A DNA stretch of 64,000 bases from Siderastrea siderea (taxonomy: Eukaryota > Cnidaria > Anthozoa > Scleractinia > Rhizangiidae): the NCBI GenBank assembly GCA_964030785.1, contig OZ034967.1, positions 46,537,533 to 46,601,532 on the forward strand, given 5' to 3'. The first letter of the stretch is position 1. Each line of letters opens with the position of its first letter. Shown one piece after another: positions 59,259-64,000 of this stretch. The notes under the pieces were generated by a model. That model ran no database searches, had not been told where the DNA came from, and saw nothing but the letters and a program-made list of their open reading frames with translations. A program made the translations under genes and the position numbers.

Positions 59259-59964
59259 ATGAGCACAACTTATAATCCTTTCAAAATAGCACTGACGGAT
59301 GGCCAGAAAAAAAAAACTTCAAAAAGCTTATGTAACAAAGATGCCTGTTGGTCTGAAAGTAAAACCAGACCAAATTGGGCGTGGTGACGAACTTCTTCTC
59401 ACTGAAACTCAAATCAAGCGATTGAAAAAAAGATCGGCGGCAGGGAAAGGAATGGTAATAAAATTAAGCCAAACTCAGCTTCAGAAAACTGCGCAGCGCG
59501 GTGGAAATTTGTTTTCTGCTATGTTAGGTTTGGCACGACCTTTGATAAAGCCAGCCCTTGGAGCATTAGCGAGTGCAGGTTTGAGTTTTGGCGCTGAAAA
59601 GGTGCTGAAAAAGATATTTGGAAATGGGTTTGGGCCGAAGGAAATTGAGCTTTATAAACTTGTCCAGCGAATGACTCCTTCTCAAAAAAAGGCGGCAAAA
59701 CAATATCTTGTTGGCCAAGGTTTGGTTAAAGGAGGCGGTGCACAATACGGCGGCTTCCTTGGTATGTTGGCGTCTATCGGTGTACCTTTAGCCGTTGATT
59801 TAGTCAGAAAAATAATCGGAAAAGGTATGCAAACTCAACCACCACGCTCACGACCGAGACGAGCACCTCCTCTTCCACCACCACCTAAAGGTAAAGGAAT
59901 GCAAATTCAACCTCCACCTTTCTTTGGAACTTGGGATGATTATTATCGTTTAAAAAAAAACTGA
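59259..59964 (+). pseudogene. pVI/pX-like membrane-active virion protein, frameshift at A10
   Basis: The promoter motif points to the ATG at 59259 (MSTTYNPFKIALTDGQ), but a run of ten A (59307-59316) puts the rest in another frame, which alone can start at ATG 59299. The main part has LTETQIKRLKK, a hydrophobic glycine/alanine segment (SAMLGLARPLIKPALGALAS), a second one (GGFLGMLASIGVPLAVDLV), then a basic, proline-rich end (PRSRPRRAPPLPPPP). N-terminal LT-x-x-Q and GGFLG-type segments are typical of the adintovirus protein compared with adenovirus pVI/pX. Endosome-membrane or core functions are inferred. Confidence 0.6.
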
Positions 59965-60004
59965 AATTTGAAGATAAACCTCTATCCAACATTGACCTGA
60001 GAAA

Positions 60005-60403
60005 ATGGTGCAAGTTTTACGAATCCCAATAAAAGGTATTTTTAGCAGAAATGAAACAAAACCTTTGTTTCATTCTCCATGCATTATCAACTTGGATGAT
60101 TTCGGAAGTTTGGGAACTCATTGGGTATGTTGTTGGCCAAAAGGAAAAGGTCTTTACGAGTATTTCGATTCATTTGGCTTTCCACCACCTTTGGAATGGG
60201 AACAAGAGATGTCAATGCATGGGATGACACATTTTTTCAGAAACGATAACCAAATTCAATGGGAACAAAGTGTGAGGTGTGGTTATTACTGCCTTCTCTT
60301 TTTAAACGAAAGAAATAAAGGAACAAGTTTTGCCGATATTTTGAAAATGTTCTCCAATGATTTACTTCAAAATGAGGAAATAGTGAAAAATTATTTTTCT
60401 TAA
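60005..60403 (+). CDS. Adenain-like cysteine protease, N-terminus probably shifted
   Basis: The reading frame shows catalytic His in GTHWVCCW, Asp in YFDSFGF, Gln in QIQWEQS and Cys in RCGYYCLLF, in the order of adenovirus protease/Ulp1-type (C5/C48) enzymes. It cleaves capsid precursors during maturation. The ATG at 60005 is likely not the original start: the upstream bases in another frame (about 59970-60020) encode SNIDLRKWCKFY, like the usual N-terminus, so a one-base change lies near 60020. The catalytic set is complete. Confidence 0.75.
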   Translation: MVQVLRIPIKGIFSRNETKPLFHSPCIINLDDFGSLGTHWVCCWPKGKGLYEYFDSFGFPPPLEWEQEMSMHGMTHFFRNDNQIQWEQSVRCGYYCLLFLNERNKGTSFADILKMFSNDLLQNEEIVKNYFS

Positions 60404-60414
60404 AATATATACAA
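60403..60414 (+). promoter_or_regulatory. TATA-like late promoter motif
   Basis: AAATATATACAA directly abuts the ATG at 60414-60416 and overlaps the end of the protease gene. Confidence 0.45.
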
Positions 60415-61311
60415 TGGAAGTGTACTGTGTGAAAGAAAAGCGGCACACACCCAATGTGAAGGGGACCGAAAAAGTTGTAATCACAAAGAACAATCGAAAA
60501 CTCTTGAAAGTAAAGTGCGCAAGTTGTGGAAAAATGAAATCAAGTTTTTTGCCGGGGAACTAGGTGAGCCCTCCCTTGCGGAGGGCAGTGGAATATTCGG
60601 CGATGTTGCTATGGCAGTTGTTGATCTTGCTATTACAAAAGGAATCCCATATCTTGCGAAAAAAAGTGTTGAAGCTGGAAGATATTACGCTTCTGAAGCA
60701 ATGAGAGACCCCAAACTGCAAAAGAAAGCAATAAATTACACACTTGACAAAGCCAGCCCAGTCATTCAAAAAGTTGGAAGTGAAATGTTAGATCAACTTT
60801 CAACTAAAGTTCGACCAAACCAACGTTACAAAACTGACAGACCTGATTTGGATGGTGCTGGATTTGATATGCATGCTGCAATTGGGAAACTTCCGAAACC
60901 AAAAAAAGGTTGGACATTACCAGGGCATAATTTTACAGGGCCATACAATCCTCTTGAAAAGCAGGTGAAATACGATCCAGAAACGGGTGAAATTCTGGAA
61001 ATATATCAACCACCAACAGGCGCAACAGATGCGATTGCTATGCAACATGATGTTGATTATGATGTTTGTTCCAACCGTGAAAAAAAGTATGGTGAAATCT
61101 CAAAAAATGCAAACACAAAGCTGATAAAAAAATGGTGAGGTCTCTTGACGCAGTTCCCTACATACAAAGGCAGTGGGGTCATGCGGCTGCAAGAAATGCG
61201 ATCAACGCTAAACAAAAGTTAGGTTTGGGTTTGAAAAAACAAAAAGGGACTGGTGTTTTGGACAAACCGTTGGAAGTAGTGAATTTTGCTGAAACTTTGA
61301 CAAAAAAATGA
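60414..61311 (+). pseudogene. Zinc-ribbon plus phospholipase A2-like virion protein, two frameshifts
   Basis: Starts MEVYCVKEKRHTP at 60414 with a KCASCGKMKS zinc-ribbon half, similar to DUF5679. The frame changes near 60550. The middle part has hydrophobic helices, then a calcium-loop-like LPGHNFTGPYNPL and the catalytic-site-like TDAIAMQHDVDYDVC with the His-Asp pair of parvovirus-type phospholipase A2. A second change lies in an A6 run at about 61092. The last frame continues ADKKMVRSLDAVPY...RQWGHAAARNAINAKQKL to TGA at 61309-61311, which overlaps the next ATG. Such domains breach endosomal membranes in parvoviruses; the same use here is inferred. Confidence 0.65.
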
Positions 61312-61493
61312 TTCCTTCCACAAAACCTGTTTTCGATCGGTATTGGTCAGGTGATATTGCAAAATATGCTTTCACAGGTCCAACTGGCGTTACAAGCAAG
61401 AAATTTTGGACTCATCCGAAAAAGGGTACTGTCATGCGTTTGGTAAAAAATCCGAAAACAGGCAAATATGAAAATGTTTATGAAGAACCTTGA
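61308..61493 (+). CDS. Small viral protein coupled to the phospholipase-like gene
   Basis: 61 residues, MIPSTKPVFDRYWSGDIAKY at the start and YENVYEEP at the end. ATGA overlap with the preceding stop suggests coupled translation. No cysteine, membrane segment or known motif. It overlaps the end of the convergent gene 61478-62029 by 16 bases. Confidence 0.5.
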   Translation: MIPSTKPVFDRYWSGDIAKYAFTGPTGVTSKKFWTHPKKGTVMRLVKNPKTGKYENVYEEP

Positions 61494-62029
61494 TTGGTTT
61501 TCAACCACCATTTATAAAACTCCTGTTTTGCGTGCCGCCAACTTTCTAAGCTTTTAGGAAGGTGATGAGAAATAGATTCCATAATTTCTTTTTTGTTAGG
61601 CCAGCATTCAGAAGGTACCATTTCAAAATAATTGTACAGAAAACAGGAGTAGTTCACTGATTTGCCGGACATCTTTTGAAATTGAGCAATAACGTTACCA
61701 AGAAAATCTACCTCGCTGGAAGAAAACATTTCTTTAATGTTCCATTTTCGCAAAACATTTTTTAAATAATCATTATTCGTTGGAAGAGCAGTGGAACTTC
61801 TTCTCCAATTTTCTTCAAAAGGTTTATAATCATCACATTCAATCACTCTACCACATTTTTGACATGCATGACAGAACTCATTCTCCACATAAACTATTTG
61901 CTCCTCGCATGAAGGACAACGATCAATCTTTTTTGATAACAAGCTTATTTCATTTCTTTTGTGCAACATTTCTTGAATTATTTTCGACGAAATTTTCTCA
62001 CCTTGCAAACAACCAAACGGGTCGTCCAT
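61478..62029 (-). CDS. Zinc-ribbon protein, possibly a late transcription factor-like (VLTF3-type)
   Basis: 183 residues from MDDPFGC at 62029 (an upstream in-frame extension to 62128 would enter the integrase gene and is unlikely). A zinc ribbon is visible (RCPSCEEQIVY, FCHACQKCGRVIE), then ALPTNNDYLKNVLRKWNI and YSCFLYNYFEMVP, a helical region. The layout recalls poxvirus/Polinton late-transcription-factor proteins, but the match is by general pattern only. Head-to-head with integrase over 23 bases. Confidence 0.5.
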   Translation of the reverse strand: MDDPFGCLQGEKISSKIIQEMLHKRNEISLLSKKIDRCPSCEEQIVYVENEFCHACQKCGRVIECDDYKPFEENWRRSSTALPTNNDYLKNVLRKWNIKEMFSSSEVDFLGNVIAQFQKMSGKSVNYSCFLYNYFEMVPSECWPNKKEIMESISHHLPKSLESWRHAKQEFYKWWLKTNQGSS

Positions 62030-62041
62030 TTTTTTATTGTG

Positions 62042-62053
62042 TATAGTATACAA
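62042..62053. promoter_or_regulatory. Divergent TATA-like promoter for integrase and zinc-ribbon gene
   Basis: The 23 bases between the two starts contain TATAGTATACAA, which reads as TATACTATACA in the other direction, so one site can serve both strands. Confidence 0.5.
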
Positions 62054-63054
62054 TGAGCTCACGTATTTTAAATAAGTTGTCAAAAATTTATTACAGCCCG
62101 CAAGGGTATTGGAAAGGTTTTGCAGCAATTAAAAAATTAGCCCAGGCAGCGAAAGTTTCGGAAGATGTGGCTCAAAACTGGTTGATAAAGCAAGCTCTTT
62201 GGCAAGTTTATTTACCAGCCCCACGGTACATTCCAAGACCGAAATTTGATGTTCCTGTTCCAAACAAAGTTCACCAAGCCGATCTTCTGTATCTCCCACA
62301 CGATCGCCCACCACGCTCCCGCAAAACTTTTAAATATGCTCTCACAGTGGTAGATGTGGCCTCTCGATACAAAGAGGCCGAACCGTTGACCACAAAAGAG
62401 GCTAAAGAAGTTGCAGCTACTCTGGAACGGATTTATAGTCGTGGTCCTTTGAAGTGGCAGAAACTGCTTCAGGTCGATCCTGGTCGTGAGTTTATGGGCG
62501 CTGTGAATCAACTGCTCTCGAAACATAATGTTGAGGTTAGACGTGGTCGTGTGGATATTCACCGTGATCAAGCTATCGTTGAAAGATTCAACCGCACCCT
62601 GGCTGAACGGCTGTTCGGACACCAATATGGGGTTGAAATGCGCCTCCCTGAGGGTCAGCGGTCCACTGCGTGGGTGACCCGACTGCCAGCTGTTATTTCA
62701 GCTTTGAATAAAGAAGTCACTCGACTGACTGGTCAAAAACCTGTTGATGCCATTAAAAAGAAAACTGTTCCATCCAAACCCTCAACACCTTATTTGAGAC
62801 CCGTTGGTGTGAACGAAAAGAAGCTCCCCTCCGGTTTGAGTGTTCGCTATCTTTATCAACCCAGTGAACTTGAAGGTGGTCGGCGAAGAGCTACCGACCC
62901 AATCTGGTCTTTGAATGTTTACGAGATTGAAAAAATTATAATAAAACCAGACGCACCGGTTATCTATTATTTGTTTGACGGTCCAAAACGCTGGTTTGTC
63001 CGCGAAGAACTTTTGGTTGTCCCTCCAGATACACAACTACCACCGGCAATCTAA
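62053..63054 (+). CDS. Retroviral-type integrase (Polinton c-integrase)
   Basis: 333 residues, uninterrupted. An N-terminal helical part (YYSPQGYWKGFAAIKKLAQ) replaces the usual HHCC finger. The DDE core has D in HQADLLYL (~76), D in LQVDPGREFMG (~141) and E in QAIVERFNRTLAERLF (~177). The C-terminal part (WSLNVYEIEKIII, YYLFDGPKRWFVREELL) is chromodomain/SH3-like. It inserts the linear genome into host DNA, producing short target duplications. Stop codons of integrase and polymerase overlap tail to tail at 63051-63054. Confidence 0.88.
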   Translation: MSSRILNKLSKIYYSPQGYWKGFAAIKKLAQAAKVSEDVAQNWLIKQALWQVYLPAPRYIPRPKFDVPVPNKVHQADLLYLPHDRPPRSRKTFKYALTVVDVASRYKEAEPLTTKEAKEVAATLERIYSRGPLKWQKLLQVDPGREFMGAVNQLLSKHNVEVRRGRVDIHRDQAIVERFNRTLAERLFGHQYGVEMRLPEGQRSTAWVTRLPAVISALNKEVTRLTGQKPVDAIKKKTVPSKPSTPYLRPVGVNEKKLPSGLSVRYLYQPSELEGGRRRATDPIWSLNVYEIEKIIIKPDAPVIYYLFDGPKRWFVREELLVVPPDTQLPPAI

Positions 63055-64000
63055 CAATGAAACTCGATCGGTTCTGTGTGAATACCGTCTTCCAATACCC
63101 AGCGTTTGTCATAGTAAGCACTCAACCCCAGCTTCTGCTGTTCGTAAGTAACCATCTGCCCGTCCCGCATCCTAAAACCTCTATTAGTTGCAATGTCCTT
63201 GCTGCCTTCCAAAGCTTTCTCAAAACGCTGCCACGTGATCTCGTTTTGTTTCTTCGACACCCCTTTCGTGCTGAACTTCTTTTTTTTACCCTCAGAGTCG
63301 TCGATGAAATAACATTTTGAACAGAGGGCAATCATTCTGCTGCCTTCACACGCGAGTTTAAAGAGCCCTGGGGTCCGACTGCTCCACTTGTCCCAAGCTA
63401 ACCATTCTTTCTTTTTTGCCTCAAATTCTGTTTGCAGCTCTGGTTTGACGATGTCTTCCAACTTTTCTGCGCTGATTGCCATGTAATTGCTGTCTGTGTC
63501 CATCTGAATCAATTCGAAATCTTTTCTGTCAAAATATCTGTCAAGAAAGTCATAACAGAATTCAAGCATTCGAAGTTTAGCCAATTGATATACAGCAATT
63601 CCAACCTGAAATGGTCTTCTAATTGTAATCCTTGGCTTTCTACTTTCCAACTCATACGCTTCCCCAATTTCATCAAGATCACTGAAAAATGCGCTTCGCA
63701 AGGCTCTGTCGACAACCTTTTCGTCTTTGGTGTAAATAACGTTTGTTTGCCTCTCCAAGGCTTCGATGAGCTTTCCATACCCACTATTTCCTAACAGTTT
63801 GAATACCTCAGCCAGCAGCGCCTTGCTTTTTTCTCTATCTCCATTTCTACGAGCTTCAGTCACTTGCTCCACAAACCAAGTGAATATTTTTGTTGGTTGG
63901 TAGTCAATAGCCCGATAAACATTTGTGATCACTGCTCCATGCTCAAGATACCATCTAAGAAGAGGTGCGTATAATAATATCTTCTTTGCAGACAATGCTC
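63051..64000 (-). CDS. Protein-primed DNA polymerase B, C-terminal part (cut by window edge)
   Basis: The frame is open from the right edge to TAG at 63053-63051, about 316 residues. Visible motifs: KLLGNSGYGKL (motif B, KxxxNSxYG), QMDTDSNYMA (motif C with the catalytic Asp pair), and a thumb-like FSTKGVSKKQNEITW. This is the family B, protein-primed polymerase that copies Polinton/adintovirus genomes. The exonuclease, motif A and terminal-protein-related parts must lie beyond 64000. No break is seen. Confidence 0.85.
   Translation of the reverse strand, partial: ALSAKKILLYAPLLRWYLEHGAVITNVYRAIDYQPTKIFTWFVEQVTEARRNGDREKSKALLAEVFKLLGNSGYGKLIEALERQTNVIYTKDEKVVDRALRSAFFSDLDEIGEAYELESRKPRITIRRPFQVGIAVYQLAKLRMLEFCYDFLDRYFDRKDFELIQMDTDSNYMAISAEKLEDIVKPELQTEFEAKKKEWLAWDKWSSRTPGLFKLACEGSRMIALCSKCYFIDDSEGKKKKFSTKGVSKKQNEITWQRFEKALEGSKDIATNRGFRMRDGQMVTYEQQKLGLSAYYDKRWVLEDGIHTEPIEFHC

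Larger units (their letters stand above)
49497..64000. mobile_element. Endogenous Polinton/Maverick or adintovirus-like dsDNA virus (right end outside the window)
   Basis: Contains the full structural set (double-jelly-roll capsid protein, penton, packaging ATPase, adenain-like protease), a retroviral-type integrase and protein-primed polymerase B, which together define Polintons/adintoviruses. It begins at a 182-bp palindrome starting AGTAGTATA; Polinton ends usually start with AG. Genes run leftward from the ATPase and rightward from the PPxY gene, sharing a 35-bp divergent promoter, with a second one before the integrase. The polymerase is cut by the window edge, so total length is expected to be about 17 kb or more. 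Several genes carry single frameshifts. Confidence 0.88.

Overview
The window looks like nuclear DNA of a marine invertebrate, most likely an anthozoan cnidarian such as a stony coral or sea anemone. This rests on AT-rich, intron-bearing genes with GT/AG splice sites, tRNA-derived SINEs, many foldback MITEs, a Penelope-like retroelement tail with hammerhead-ribozyme motifs, and protein families I associate with cnidarians (P2X7-ballast-like, CXC/HEEADTR and transposase-like families). No species call is possible from the sequence alone.

Region 1 (about 0.1-10 kb) holds three transposon-like genes. A five-exon minus-strand transposase-like gene (171-4347) is broken by three frameshifts. An intact three-exon plus-strand gene (5246-6356) encodes an acidic leader, a CXC zinc-binding segment and a P2X7-ballast-like C-terminus. 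A minus-strand gene (7413-9624) keeps the ends of a transposase-like protein but seems to lack its middle. The last two converge and lie between a 28/30-base inverted repeat, so they may be one DNA transposon.

Region 2 (about 11.5-42.4 kb) is a tandem segmental duplication with an offset of about 20 kb. Each copy holds a gene for a type I membrane protein resembling mannose-6-phosphate receptor/ATG27 (MRH-like) proteins: copy 1 at 11591-15812 with no first exon found, copy 2 complete in six exons at 29918-36720. Exon sizes and phases match, and the same intron carries a SINE in both. Downstream of copy 1 sits a 4.45-kb element (21998-26447) with inverted repeats of about 105 bp; it carries a long protein with an XPG/Asteroid-like PIN region and a CXC tail. 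The matching place downstream of copy 2 (about 42.0-42.1 kb) lacks this element, so it serves as an empty site. Copy 2 introns also hold a Penelope tail with ribozymes, a foldback and a MITE carrying a coding exon.

Region 3 (about 42.5-49.5 kb) has no gene I can support, only repeat pieces.

Region 4 (49497-64000, running off the right edge) is an endogenous Polinton/Maverick or adintovirus-like dsDNA virus. It starts with a 182-bp palindrome, followed by three small paralogous genes, a possible ssDNA-binding protein, a 51-bp minisatellite, a membrane protein, a two-gene fibre module with a collagen stalk, a packaging ATPase, a PPxY protein, penton, basic core protein, major capsid protein, a pVI/pX-like protein, an adenain-like protease, a phospholipase A2-like protein, a zinc-ribbon protein, a retroviral-type integrase and protein-primed DNA polymerase B. 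Capsid, integrase, fibre and the visible polymerase are open. About nine other breaks are single frameshifts, many at homopolymers and without nonsense codons, so the copy is either young or carries assembly indels.
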